Positions 23,251 to 34,364 are shown, counted from the stretch's first letter. The stretch is DNA of 48,508 nucleotides from Psilocybe azurescens (GCA_023853785.1 JAJIRX010000079.1:1-48508); one strand, 5' to 3'. The notes: generated from the sequence alone by a model not told the origin. Made by a program: numbers and translations.

Positions 23251-23599
23251 TAAAATGTTACAGGGATTCTCTGCCCCATAGACTAAGTACAGTCGTCCCT
23301 ATCTATGAATAAAAACGTAGTACCAATAGTGATGTAGGAGCCGATTGCAATAGAGCGCGAACTTTTGTTTCTTTCATCGTTATCTAACTCAATTGACCTA
23401 CTGAAAGACTAACCCAACGCAACATGCAAAAGTGAAATTTAACCTATTCTCGGCCTCTTCTTTCATCTGACTACTAGAGAATGACCTGCAAGAAGAGTCA
23501 TTAGTTATTGTCCAGGGCATACACATGGCAAATTAGTGATTCCCCCAAGAGCCCCCTCGTATGCTACATCTGACCCTCTTCCGCGCGAGGAATGCCTGC

Positions 23600-23831
23600 T
23601 TCTTCGATGTCATTGAGAGCTTGCACTCCGTGCTTTCAGCGGGGTGATCCCAGGGGAACTACCCACTGTAACGCCAATGACATCACAGATCAGCCCAAGT
23701 CGCCAGCCATTCGCTATCTCGATGTTGCATCGGCGTGTACCCCATCCGCAATAGATATACAGCCATATAAAGAAACGTGAATCCATCGGTCGTTTACATA
23801 ATAGTAACTTCCGACTGTAGATTTGACTCAC
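23600..23831 (-). pseudogene. Degraded minus-strand coding block, copy B
   Basis: A 73-codon frame contains CDVIGVTVGSSPGITPLK, matching the corresponding minus-strand block of unit A (20784-21017). Further 5' on the minus strand, a second shared block reads PIGA then DVL in both units (about 23945-24000 and 21960-22030). No intact gene can be assembled. Family not recognised. Confidence 0.28.
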
Positions 23832-24402
23832 TGCTTCCCTATAGCTGCTGGATTGTACTGAGGTTTACACACTGATCACAGCATCAGCGAGGAACCTGAG
23901 GATCGTTGATAAAACTGAGAGTCACTTGGATCTCAGCACGTCCACGGACGCAATAGCACCGATAGGGGATTTGGGCGGAATACCGATAGACCTAATGACT
24001 CCGATAGGGAGCAGGAAACTGAATGGAGGGACCCACCGGAAAGTTATACCAGTCCTGTCTTGATATATGATCAAATTTTAGGCAATTTTGAGGTGGTTTA
24101 GGAGGTAGGAAAGAATCAAGATGGAACATGAGGGATCAAGATAAGAGTCGGCGAGCGCTTATCGGCGTGCATCGTTTATATACCTCCAGTCCTCGGCATT
24201 GTCCGATTGGTTCGTCAACCACATGTCAACTGACCTTATTCTCAATTCACGTTTGATCTTTGACTGTTTGATTTGGTTTTTGATATTTTAGAGACACACG
24301 TTTAGATTTTAATGTCATGGAGGCTGAAGAAACCAAAAATATATGATGGGTAATGGCGATATTGCAAGAAACAGTATTCCAGTATTCGTTATCATGCCAT
24401 TG

Positions 24403-25107
24403 TCAATCAAGCTGATCCAAATCGAGATCAGAGAAACCCCTCTCAAATACTTCAAATCCGTCTCCATCCTCTCGAATAACCAAGCTCGCCACACTGGCCG
24501 CTTTCTTTATATTCTTGAAATTGACGAACTTCTTGATTTTCTTGAAGAATGACCCAAAGCGTGGGTCGCGGGCGGCAAGTTCTTCCATGACCTCCATCTC
24601 TCTTGCTGTAAGCTGTTCAGAAAATTCGTCGAATGTTCTCTCGACAAGGTCCCTGTCGTCTTGCCTCTTGAGCATGCCAGCAAATCTTGAAGCTTCCTTA
24701 GCAGTACTAGCAGCCTTGTCGATATTGTGGGGGTTGAAGAAATTCTTGACCTTCTTGAAGAAAGATCCGAGGCTGGGCTCGCGAGCCGCCAAGTCTTCCA
24801 GATACTCCGAGTCGAAGTCTCTCTGGGATAGTACTGGTTCATCTTCTCGTATGACAAGGCTGGCAACTTTTTCGACCTTTCGGATATTGGAAGGACTGGC
24901 GACCTTTCGAATTTTCTTGAAGAAAGACCCAAAGCTCGGGTCACGAGCTTCAAGTACATCGTGCCTGTGAAGACTATTAGTGTATATCAGTGATCATAGG
25001 AGTGCTACTTACGACTGAATTGAGCGTTCGCTATTGATAGGGATTGCAAGAGATGATGTCGCAACCAGAATCACGATTGTTGCTTGAAATGTGGAAATGT
25101 AAACCAT
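24403..25107 (-). CDS. Secreted precursor with three cationic amphipathic repeats
   Basis: I do not recognise a named family. Two exons (25107-25013, 24964-24403; 48-nt intron) give 218 aa with no frame correction. Residues 1-21 form a signal peptide ending SSLA. Three repeats follow at about 39-73, 93-134 and 164-198. Each begins A-R-(D/E)-P-x-(F/L)-GSFFKK, continues as a Lys/Arg-rich helix, and ends at I-R-E-D or K-R-Q-D. Each cationic module carries eight Lys/Arg and zero to two acidic residues. The linkers (about 72-92, 133-163, 197-218) are strongly acidic. Arg brackets both ends of each module, and KR at 131-132 is a Kex2-type site, so proteolytic release of three peptides is plausible. 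The GSFFKK start resembles pleurocidin-type antimicrobial helices, probably by convergence. A structural role of the unprocessed protein cannot be excluded. Confidence 0.82.
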
Positions 25108-26072
25108 GATGAGGCCGATATAAAGGTTCAGAGTGAAAAGGGGATCGTGTCAACACAAATTAAAACGACACAGTTGCTTGAACGGAGAACGTATTGGTGG
25201 GATGAGACCAGCTGAAGAACCACATCCATAATCTGCCTGTCTTTAAATGCACTGGAGACATATCTTTGTCGGCCGCAATAGGCGACCCCACGGGACGTAA
25301 ATGACTATTTTTAGAGTCGGGCGGATTGGCAAATTCCAAATTGTATCATTCGCGGAGCCTTGTCTGTTCGAAACAAAGTCTATGCCAAGTGATGTGCCTG
25401 ACTAGTTCCCTCTGTTGAACGCGCATCGCACCGCCTGCAGATATGTATCATATGTTTGACAACTTTTCTCGTAGTATGTTGACCTAATGATCACTTTACA
25501 CCTTATGGCCGGCAATTGAATCTACAGAATTGATGACAGTCTGTCAGTAATGATTGCACTCTGTGCATAAATAATTGTATTACAGCATAGCATTTCGTTG
25601 CAGGGCGCTCTTTTTCGTGGAAAATCAATTGGAAAGCTGTACTCTGAGTCGGGAGTTGATGATTGAAAACCCTAAAGATCCACGGTAGGTCCATTGTGAC
25701 TGATAAAACTATATCTGATCTCCTTGGATGGTGGACCACTGGAGCTTATAGTACATAAGCGCATTGCCCTGAATTCATCCCGACGCGTCAAGCCTAACGC
25801 GTTATTGTACTCTGTATAATTGCCCAAGCTAGCTAACCGCCATTGCTACTTAAGACTAAACGCGGAGTAGCGGACCGAGTCTGCGTACTTTACATTGTTT
25901 GTTAGTCCGTATCATCACCTTCTTATGCAAATACAATTATACGACAGCGACCACTGACCTCAGTGCTCGGAACTTGATTGCACTTGCACTCGGCATACTG
26001 CCGCCGTCATAACCTCGAGGCAGCCTCGAAGCCTCTTCCGACGTCGACAAGACACTCCGGAAGTCGGCTCCG
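25108..26072. other. Divergent intergenic region
   Basis: Upstream DNA shared by the repeat-peptide gene (-) and the coiled-coil gene (+). A 78-codon minus-strand frame at 25503-25739 lacks any gene-like context. No repeats or RNA genes seen. Confidence 0.4.
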
Positions 26073-26881
26073 ATGGCGTCCAAGTCACAAAAGTCGACGT
26101 CGTCAACTATCCCGAGCACGCGGCCATCAACAGCTATTCAAACTGGTGCTGATCGTCTCGTCGAGCTGGTCGAACATGAGAAGGCCCATTTGTCTCACTT
26201 GTACCACGGTGCTCTGAAGGACCTTGAGGCGCGACAAAGAAGGTTCAAGAAGACCAAGAGGTTCAACTGCGGAGTGTCGACCGCCAATTACAGAAGCAGG
26301 AAAAACGCATCCAGGACTTGACGGTTGAGCTAGAGCAGACACGATCGCATGCTACTAGTGTCTCGGGGATCTGGCTGGCCTGCTAGTTGATCACGAAGCT
26401 TTGAAGGCATCTCTGGATAAAGTGGGGCTTGTATACGTCGACGGACGACTGCAGTTCAACGACAAAGTAGCTCATATTGTTGATGAGTTCGTAAAGGGGC
26501 GAAAATCCAACAGGACGCGTTGTTGTCATCTCGGCTAGGAGAATTCTATCCATTTGAGCGAGATGACGCATTATCAGGTCCCGTGGGTCCTGCGGAATTT
26601 TTCGATGTCTTATCTGGCGTTATTGAAAAAGGACGCAAGTTTGCTGAGAGTGTGGAGAAATACCAACAACCTCGAAGCAAACTAAATGGCGTAGATGAGC
26701 CATCAGGTCCTGCGCCACAAAAGAATGGGTATTCTGATATGAAAGGTGCACTGCATTTTCTTTGATCAATCTTTCCCAACTGACTATGTCATTCTCAGGT
26801 GTTGCTCTCGTAAACCCCGTTGATTCGACCAATCTACGAAGGCATGCACAGTCAGTGCTTTCTGATGCTATAAGTCCGTGA
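26073..26881 (+). CDS. Coiled-coil protein of unknown function
   Basis: Two exons, 26073-26745 and 26799-26881 (53-nt intron with CTGAC branch point), about 252 aa after correction. The N-terminus is Ser/Thr-rich. Residues ~25-120 form a coiled coil rich in Gln, Glu, Lys and Leu (for example DRQLQKQEKRIQDLTVELEQ). A mixed helical part follows (GDLAGLLVDHEALKASLDK, FFDVLSGVIEKGRKFAESVE), then a short basic tail. Three single-base gaps break the frame at about 26228-26232, 26365-26368 and 26496-26499. Adding one base at each gives a continuous protein and an exact codon count. No catalytic motif or membrane segment is visible. The family is not recognised. Confidence 0.65.
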
Positions 26882-27201
26882 TTCTTAACTTTTCAATCTT
26901 TCAAGTACTCATCAAGTATCTTTACAGTTAGTCGATCTCAATCACTGGCTACTTTCCCATTGCTGCCTTCAAAACATGAAACAACGTGATACAAGTTCCA
27001 ACCAATTACTATCACATTCTTCATCGTCTCGCCTCCGATACCGTCACGAATTATAGATACCCTATCGACGCAACCTAGATACCTCGCTCTGCTAGTTCTA
27101 CATTATTCCCGTTGTAACGTCTTACAGACCACTTCATATGTACCACCATACTTATATCAATTGTATCGAAATTTTGAATGTCACATATATTTATGTTGAA
27201 C
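26882..27201. other. Short convergent intergenic region
   Basis: About 320 nt shared by the 3' ends of the coiled-coil gene and the DUF2855 gene. AT-rich; no feature seen. Confidence 0.5.
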
Positions 27202-28644
27202 CTACAATTTCGACAACATTATCCCCCTATCCTGGCTATCGCTGTCCCAGAGACTCCATATGAGGCCTTTGCTTGGCCCAAGACCATTCTTCACCAGCTG
27301 TATGTATGCATCTTTGACATTAGCAGGCCCATATACTCGTTCCACCTCTACCCAACCCTGACAATCAACCATGAGAGCTTTCCAAGCTTCAGTTTGCCGG
27401 CTGAAGATCTCTAGAAGAGGAATCTGGTGTCGACGGATGTCAAGCCACTCCGGCATGAAGAATTTTTCTACTTTTGGCCAGAAAGACGATGAATGATTAC
27501 TGCTCGAGGCAAAGTTCGTTGACGTGTCAAAAGTGTTTCCTTCCCATTGCATAGATGATCCCTCGGCGGAAGATGGCGAGAGATTGGTCATCCCGAGGGA
27601 AACAATCGCTGCTAGCTGGGCGGTATAGGGGAGGCAAAATGTGCGTTTATGATTTTATTCAGGTCGTCATTTCCTGCCACGTCGATATATATCCATTTTT
27701 ATTTTGATGTCCTTGAAAGGGCGTGGCTGATGTGAAAGAGTCATAGTCAAGCACTTTGTGGTATAGACCTAGTTTCTTCGTGAAGCCAACATTTCTTTTC
27801 GAAGTAAGCCCAATAACTCGCGTGCTCGAGTCAGCCTCTCCTTTTTTAATGCGTTTTGATATCACATACGCAAGACAGAAAGCAGTCTTGGATGAAGCTG
27901 AAGATATCAGGATCGTGGAAGCGCCGCCTTTGTATCTAGAAGAGTGGAGCCAATCTTCGCACCAGTAGGATGTCCAGAAAAGGGGGCGGTAGAGCATTGT
28001 GAGGTCCTCAGCGGCTGATGTAGGGATATAATGTGGATCTCCGTCACACCTCAAGATTTGATTGTAGGGTCTTCGATCTGCGATTCAAGTCAGGAGGCCG
28101 CACATGATATGTGAAGGTGTAGCGAAAAAATTACCTGCGGGCATATGAGGACGTGGCACATAGAATGCTACCTTGTTTATGTCGGAAGGAGAAACTGGCA
28201 GGAGAAGGTATCGTGTCGGGGCCAAATATCCGTAGACGCGTTCACCCTCCTTGATTTTAGGATGGCCCGACTTGACAATGGTCCCGAAACCCCAAACAGG
28301 AATCAACCCATGTGTTTTAGAAGAGCTTTTTGCATCGTCTGACTCTGGTGCAGGATGAAAATCGAAGTATCTGACAATAGTACGGCTGATGTGAGAATAT
28401 AAGTGTATAATGCATGACGAATGCTAACGAACCGAAAATGAGGATGCTCTCCCAATGCTTGATAGGTTACGTTATTTGCTGAGAATCCAAACCTATCCAC
28501 TTTAATCAGAACATGGTCTGCGGGCACGTCCTTGGTTACGCGAGAAGCGACGATGAAAGGTGTGTCTGGATCCTGTCCGGATGAAGGTCGCGGAGAAGAA
28601 AGAGTAATGTTCAGATCAGAAATTGAAGGGTTGAGCCTCGACAT
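27202..28644 (-). CDS. DUF2855 family protein (MDR/quinone-oxidoreductase-like)
   Basis: Exons on the minus strand: 28644-28433, 28370-28135, 28077-27202; about 441 aa. Typical DUF2855 blocks are visible in order: DHVLIKVDRFGFSANNVTYQ, the GLIPVWGFGTIVKSGHP segment, EGERVYGY, then a Rossmann-like part with STILISSASSKTAFCLAY and a V-I-G-L-T-S stretch, and DVAGND near 27680. This family resembles medium-chain dehydrogenases but lacks the zinc-ligand signature; substrate unknown. Two one-base gaps interrupt it, near 27684-27692 (in TATATAT) and at 27628-27631 (GGGG on +). Restoring one base at each joins the C-terminal block LAAIVSLGMTNLSP. The start is the Met preceding SRLNPSISDLN. An earlier in-frame Met at 28737 is possible but reads poorly. 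Confidence 0.8.
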
Positions 28645-29204
28645 GATAAATAAAACAAGGGATATGTAACAGTCCCTGGAACAACAAGTACGGACGTACT
28701 GGCAGCTGTAATTGAATGTTTGGTACTGAGTAGTCAAGGTGGTGGTACAATTCCAGGGCTCGTTTGGGCCAAACGACGGCGGACGCGTTTAAGGGGGTAA
28801 CGTCATTGAAGTCGGGATGTAGAACGCCGAAGATGTCGGCAATCAAGGTAGCCGTACCGACTGGACTTTGATGAACCCTTCGCGCTCAGTTCGTCCTTGC
28901 CTTTGCCTTGCCTCTTTTGTCTTTACTTTGCTGAGTCCTCCTTAGTGCAGCGATTTTGCACAGGACATTTTTCACGCTCTAATTTATCCTTCTGTTTCTT
29001 CAACTGCGTTTGTTCTGTATGCAAAATGGGCGTTTGTCAACATCCGGTATGGTTTACGGCGCAAAGTTTTTTGATGTATGGACGTCAATAAACTACCGAC
29101 CGATGGTAAACGGGCAGGAATGCATTCGGGATGTATTCTGATTTGGATGCTTGCGACGACTGGCTCCAGCAAAACTACTACAATGCACTTCAGTAACACT
29201 CAGG
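28645..29204. other. Divergent promoter region
   Basis: Separates the DUF2855 gene (-) from the small secreted-protein gene (+). No other gene seen. Confidence 0.4.
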
Positions 29205-29214
29205 TATAAAATAA
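29205..29214 (+). promoter_or_regulatory. TATA box of small secreted-protein gene
   Basis: TATAAAATAA lies 181 nt before the chosen start codon at 29395. Confidence 0.5.
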
Positions 29215-29394
29215 GGCCGCAGACAGCGTCAAATCCCCAGAGCTGGTCTCACAATTTCTCTACTCGTCTTTCATTCCTATTGAGCTGTGCTTGATTCAAA
29301 TCTAATTCACAAGATCACTCCGTACATTTGTTTTTTTGGCATTATCGAGTTTCACCTGACCATGTTTTCAGATATCCAACACGTTGACTTCAAA

Positions 29395-30016
29395 ATGCGT
29401 TTCTCTCTCCTCCTTGCCACTTGCGCATTAGCCTCCACCGTCCTGGCAGTCCCGGTCATCAAACCAGGTACCAACAAGAAGCCCAAAGACGAAAGCAAGC
29501 CGAAAACACCCGCCGAGCCTGGCGATGTTGTACTCGTTAACTCACATGATTTCGTCGACGGGAAGATCAACGGGCACGGTAGCTCAGAGCGCAAAACGCA
29601 CCCGGCCATCGTCGTTCATCACGACGAAAACCATATTGTGCACGTCGCCCCCATTGGACATGCACACCCTGGGGAGTGCCTACAATGCCTGCAGCCGATT
29701 ACAATATCCCTGGCACTAAAGCTGGACCTGGGCTTATTGGACTGGGGCCTCCAAAGCAAATCCATCAAGACGACGTTAAGCCACTTGGGGAGCCTCGCCA
29801 TGGGAATCCTGAAATCCCAAAGAAGCTTACAGCAGATCAATTTAATCATCTTCAAGAACAAATTGGTGCGTATTGAGTTCGGAATCTGGTGTTTTTAGGA
29901 TTGTCGGTCTTATACAAACTGCAGCCCTGCATAATCCTCCAGCGCCAGAACCCCCGCAAAAGAGAAAGGCAAGAAAAGGGCAAGGACAAGAGAAGCCTCG
30001 AGAGGCGTCATCTTGA
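29395..30016 (+). CDS. Small secreted protein with PemK/MazF-like stretch
   Basis: Two exons, 29395-29865 and 29925-30016 (59-nt intron), about 187 aa. Residues 1-19 are a signal peptide (MRFSLLLATCALASTVLAVP). An upstream in-frame Met at 29362 would put charged residues before it, so 29395 is preferred. After a Lys/Pro-rich linker comes GDVVLVN, then KTHPAIVV and VHVAPIGH. The spacing resembles the first strands of the PemK/MazF fold (GDIVLV, RPAVVV, V.VAPIT). A Pro/Gly/His-rich segment and a basic tail (QKRKARKGQGQ) follow. One base is missing in GGGG at 29671-29674; without it the frame departs before MPAADYNIPG. The resemblance is motif-level only, and no nuclease activity should be assumed. 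It may be an unrelated secreted protein. Confidence 0.62.
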
Positions 30017-30205
30017 GGCAAGGCTTTATGACTACTACTATGACCTTGATTAATCGACGGAGAGCATCATTTGCACGCTCACGTTTCATGTGTTCATCTA
30101 ATTACATGGATTGGCTTGCTTATCAGTGACTTTACATAGGTAGTAGATGAAACTTGTACACAAAAAAAATATCGAATAGGGTGAAAATTAAAGACATCGA
30201 GATGC

Positions 30206-31904
30206 TCAATAAAAGTCAATGACTGCCTTCAATTTGGCATCTTCATCAGCAGCTGGGTTATTGAGAGTACTTTCCAACAGCTAACCATCACATACGATTA
30301 AGCAACAGTGAGCATGTAAGCAAAAAGGAAACAAAACGCACAGTATTAACGGACAAATAGGCCTCCAATAAATTCTTTCCCAGTATCGACTCGAGTTCTG
30401 GGTCGTTCTGAATATTCTTCCGGCCTTCTTCCCAAGAGAGTGGCATGCGATTGACAATACCAATCGCCTTGCGCTCATCTTCCGACATGTACGAAGCGGG
30501 TGTTGATCCTGAGCAATCCTGCACGGTAAGCGCCAAATTCTGACGGATACCGGCATGCCCAACACCGATAATCCCTGCCAATGCAAGGTACGGATTTGCA
30601 GTCCCGTCGATGAAGCGCATTTCGAGTCTACGGCTTGATGGAGAGTCCGGGTTCGTCAGCCTGATAGGCGCCTCGCGATTCTCTTTTCCCCAGCAGACGT
30701 AGGTCCCTCCAGAGAGCAGCCCGTCGCCTACGCGCGCGTAGGATGCAGATGTGGGCAGGGTCAAAGCAGGGAGAGATGGGAGATGCTTCATGAGCCCTGC
30801 GAGGAAGGACTTCTCGATGTCGGACATGGATGTTCCGCGAGTGACACCCTGGAGGGTGGAGTGCACGGAGATGTGGGCGTGTGCGGCCGTACCAATGCTT
30901 TGCATCGATATGCGAGGCACGAATGTGGCGCGGAGACTGTACAAGGCGGCCGTGTTGTAGATAATCTCTCGTGTGTGGACTAGGGCGTCGACTGCTTCTA
31001 GAGGAGGAAGGGGGCCTGTCACAACTTCGTACTATGCATGGGAATAGATTTCTCAATAATAAGTTTGGCTGATATCTTAGAATGAGGATCGAAATGCACC
31101 TGTCCAGGAGCAGCTTCGCCGTGATACACCTGTAGCTCTATGCCAGACTCTTTGACTGCTTTGGCTATCGCATTCAAGACCTTTGTCGCGGGTGCTCCAG
31201 GGCGTAAAGCGCTGGAAGTGGAGCATGCAAACGTGCCAACGACCTCTACCGGTTCAGTGCTTTTCAACAATACGAATTCACTTTCAAATCCAACGAGGAA
31301 CTTGACGTGAGATTCCGCCTCTGCTCGACTGATAGATCACATAAACGTCAATGAATTAGGTATATTCCTCAAAATGGTGAACTTCTTTCACTTACTCGAC
31401 GACGCGCTTCAAGGTAGTCCTAGAGCACAATGACACCCCTGGAATTCCAGACGTCTCGTTGGGACTGTCCACAGGGGCCTTTTCCTGGAACCAGCCCATC
31501 AAGCTCGCATGTCCAGGCTCGTAAGGGCAGCGTCTGAGGGTGTTGACATCAAGAGCATAGAAATATTCGTGCGTATGATAAAATCCCTCGGCAACAGACG
31601 AGTTCACAAAGCCAAGAATGGCTCTGAGGATGTTTATCCCGCCTCGTTTCGATGCTAGAAGTTTCTTGAAGTATGAGACTGGCATGGTGCGGGATCGGAG
31701 GGTGTTTGCTAGATCGATCCATTGTAGACGGATAAATTCTGTTGTGATTTAGCATTTTTGGGTTAGTTTTGGAAAACTGGGGTGAGGGGAAAAGATGGTC
31801 AAACCTATGTCGGAGCCTTCTAATGTGCTGGGATCAATGACTCCCAACTCGACATTGGAGGTTTTGTACTCGACACCGATATTGAAGTTGGACTCAGAGC
31901 TCAT
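30206..31904 (-). CDS. FluG-type glutamine synthetase-like protein, copy 1
   Basis: Five exons on the minus strand: 31904-31805, 31738-31396, 31328-31100, 31031-30342, 30280-30206; 478 aa, reading cleanly without correction. It has the GS beta-grasp entry IRLQWIDLANTLRSRTMP, then GFESEFVLL (metal-binding Glu), a Pro/Gly segment, GTAAHAHISVH (the His region of the active site), CWGKENREAPIRL, and RRLEMRFIDGTANPYLALAG with the Glu/Arg of the catalytic site. This is the GS domain seen in FluG and gamma-glutamyl-polyamine synthetase-like proteins; the amine substrate is unknown. No amidohydrolase domain is attached, unlike full-length FluG. A paralog lies directly upstream in the same orientation (32505-34226) with introns at equivalent positions. 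Confidence 0.9.
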
Positions 31905-32142
31905 TGGAGGGAAATGTCAGCAGAAAAGATACTCGGAATGTCAAAAGATACAGAGATCACAATAGCGGCCCACAAGAAGCGTGAAAGAGATTATAAAGTA
32001 CCGGAAATTTATGGGCGCCATGCTAGAACGATTCCAAGATGTTTCACAACTCGGGATGTTCTAATAACCTGCCTCGATTCGAAGAAAGTTGCGCATCAAG
32101 CATACAAGTTCAAATAAGGTCGTTGTAATGTTTTCGTTACTT

Positions 32143-32458
32143 TTAGCTCCTTGTATCGATGAGGAGGTGTTTGAAGGCAGAAGTGGCAAGGTAAGAGAAG
32201 GCAAGTCCCGGGTGATATGGGATAGAATATCGTTGTGATGATGCGTTTATCGATATTGAATGGTCGACCATCATGGTTGCAGCTTGCCAAGTCGAAGCCA
32301 AGGTCTTTATTTGTGCTTCGGTAAAGTTCGGTGGATCTGTTTGTATATACAATACCACACAGTGATGTGAGTCGTGTAGCGCCTGAAACATTAACTTCAG
32401 ATATTGAGATGTGGATAATATGGGTGGAATCTAAAAAGGCATCCGTGTGTCTAGACAT
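32143..32458 (-). CDS. Possible small protein between the two synthetase genes
   Basis: Minus-strand frame starting MSRHTDAFLDSTHIIHISIS continues, after one missing base near 32391-32396, into a frame with HHCVVLYIQTDPPNFTEAQI, WQAATMMVDHSISIN and AFSYLATSAFKHLL. The joined product would be about 105 residues. The composition is protein-like and the two frames meet exactly at a TT dinucleotide, in line with the other one-base gaps in this window. I do not recognise the family. The alternative is an exon remnant of another gene. Confidence 0.35.
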
Positions 32459-32504
32459 TAAAACGAGAGTCCGAGGATATCGGGCACGGTCTTTGCTAGG
32501 TGGT

Positions 32505-34226
32505 CAATAGAATGTAGCGACGGCCTTCAGGTTGTCGTCTTCCGTCACGGCTGGATTGTTGAGGGCGCAGTCCAAAAGCTATGTACGGAGATGCATAAGA
32601 ATAGTGAAAATTAGCCATCCATCAGATGTAACATCCTTGCCAAGAAAAAACAGTCTCGGAGGAATGAGGTTGAACAAGTGAATATACGTACTTTATTCAC
32701 CGACAAGTACCCTCCAACAACTCTTCTCCTAGGATCGAGACGAGCTCCAGATCGTTCTGGATATTTCTCCGTCCCTCCTCCCAACTAAGCGGCATGCGAT
32801 CTACGATCCCCAGCGCGCGCCTCTCCTCGTCGGACATCTGAGCAGCCGTCTTCGGGCCTGGGTTGTCCTGCACTTTGAGCGCCATATCCTTGCGGATTCC
32901 GGCGTGTCCTGCGCCGATGATGCCTGCGAGGGCGAGGTAGGGGTTCGCGGTGCCGTCGATGAAGCGCAGCTCGAACCGGCGGCTCGTGGGCGATGCGGGG
33001 TTCGTGAGCCGGACAGGCGCTTCGCGGTTCTCGGTGCCCCAGCAGACATAGGTGCCGCCGGACCATGCGCCGTCTCCGACGCGTCTGTAGGATGTGGATG
33101 TAGGCAGCGTCAGCGCCGGGAGCGCGGGCAGGTGCGCCAGGATGCCGGCGAGGAAGGAGGTTTCGAGCTGCGAGAGTGCGCTGGGGTCTTTGCAGGAGCG
33201 CCGTGCAGGGTGGAGTGCACGGAAATGTGCGCGTGCGCGGCAGTGCCTATGCTGGTCATGGATATGCGTGGGGTGAATGTTGCGCGTAGGCCGTGCAGGG
33301 CGGCGGTGTTGTATATGATCTCACGGGTGTGAACTAGAGCGTCGGCAGATTCGAGAGGGGGTAGGGGCCCGGTTACGACTTCGTACTGCATATTCATTTG
33401 ACGAGAAAATGATATTAGAATGGAAATTAATCAATACGAAGTGGATGACATACCTGTCCGGGACCACCTTCTCCATGGTACAATTGGAGTTCAATGCCCG
33501 ATTCTTGGATGGCTTTGGCTATCTCGTTCATGACCGTTGTTGCGATAGCTCCTGGGCGCATAGACTCCGAACTTGAAAATTCATGTGTGCCCACGACTTG
33601 TATAGGGTTGGTGCTTTTAGCAAGACGAATTCACTTTCGAATCCGACAAGAAATTTGACGTTGGATTCGGTCTCTGCATGACTGGCAGGGAGAGTTTTAA
33701 TAGCATATTCCCGTCATATGATTTCCTATGACTCACTCTACAATTCGTTTCAGGGTAGTCCTGGGACATAGGGAGACCGCAATACCCGAGGATCCATTAG
33801 GAAGCTCTTTGGGAGCCTTTTCCTCGAACCAGCCCATCAGGCTTGCATGTCCGGGCTCGTAAGGACAATGTCTGAGGGTACGAACGTCTGGTGTGTAGAG
33901 ATATTCACCCATGATAGGGAACCCCTCTGCCAGTGAGAGACCTACGAGGCCAAGGACAGGTTTGGCGATGTTTACGCCTCCTCGCTGAGATGCGAGAAGT
34001 CTTTGGAAGTAGGACACTGGCATGATCCGAAATCTGACTGTGTTGGTGAAGTCAACCCATTGTAAGCGGATGAAACCTGGACAGCGGATTCTGGTGTTAA
34101 CTATCGATGTAAGATTGATTGGGAAAACGAACTGATATTGGAGCCTTGTAAGGAGCTTGGATGAATGACCCCCAGATCAACGCTAGAGGCTTTGTATTCG
34201 ACGCCAATATTGTAGATGTTGTTCAT
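32505..34226 (-). CDS. FluG-type glutamine synthetase-like protein, copy 2
   Basis: Tandem paralog of 30206-31904 with the same five-exon structure: 34226-34133, 34076-33737, 33681-33454, 33385-32692, 32578-32505. The same blocks are present: FIRLQWVDFTNTVRFRIMP, GFESEFVLL, GTAAHAHISVH, YVCWGTENREAPVRL, RFELRFIDGTANPYLALAG. Three one-base gaps break it (33615-33618, 33183-33186, 32710-32712); the exact final codons are uncertain. Exon 4 (about 32770-33340) is far more GC-rich than its counterpart in copy 1. An in-frame Met 18 nt upstream (34244) is an alternative start; 34226 aligns better with copy 1. Substrate unknown. Confidence 0.85.
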
Positions 34227-34364
34227 TGCAGGAAAGAAAGACATAACAAAGCAACGGGCTTCTGCGGTTGCAGGATTTTATTTTTGCGATACGGTATCTC
34301 CAAGATATCTCCTTTAAAGCCCCTCTAGAAGAACATTTGGATCCCAGCGGCACTGACATAGAGA

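Larger units (their letters stand above)
22940..24230. repeat. Tandem duplication, unit B
   Basis: Second copy of the arrangement described for 20140-22210: plus-strand small-protein frame, then minus-strand coding relic, then a minus-strand promoter-like block with a TATATAAAC-type sequence near 24175. The three blocks occur in the same order and orientation as in unit A. Nucleotide identity is highest in the small-protein frame (roughly 80%) and lower elsewhere. Confidence 0.65.

Noticed and set aside
24507..24959. 150- and 151-codon frames in other phases over the repeat-peptide gene
   Set aside because: They are shadows of the real minus-strand frame; the repeats and signal peptide exist only in the frame annotated at 24403-25107.
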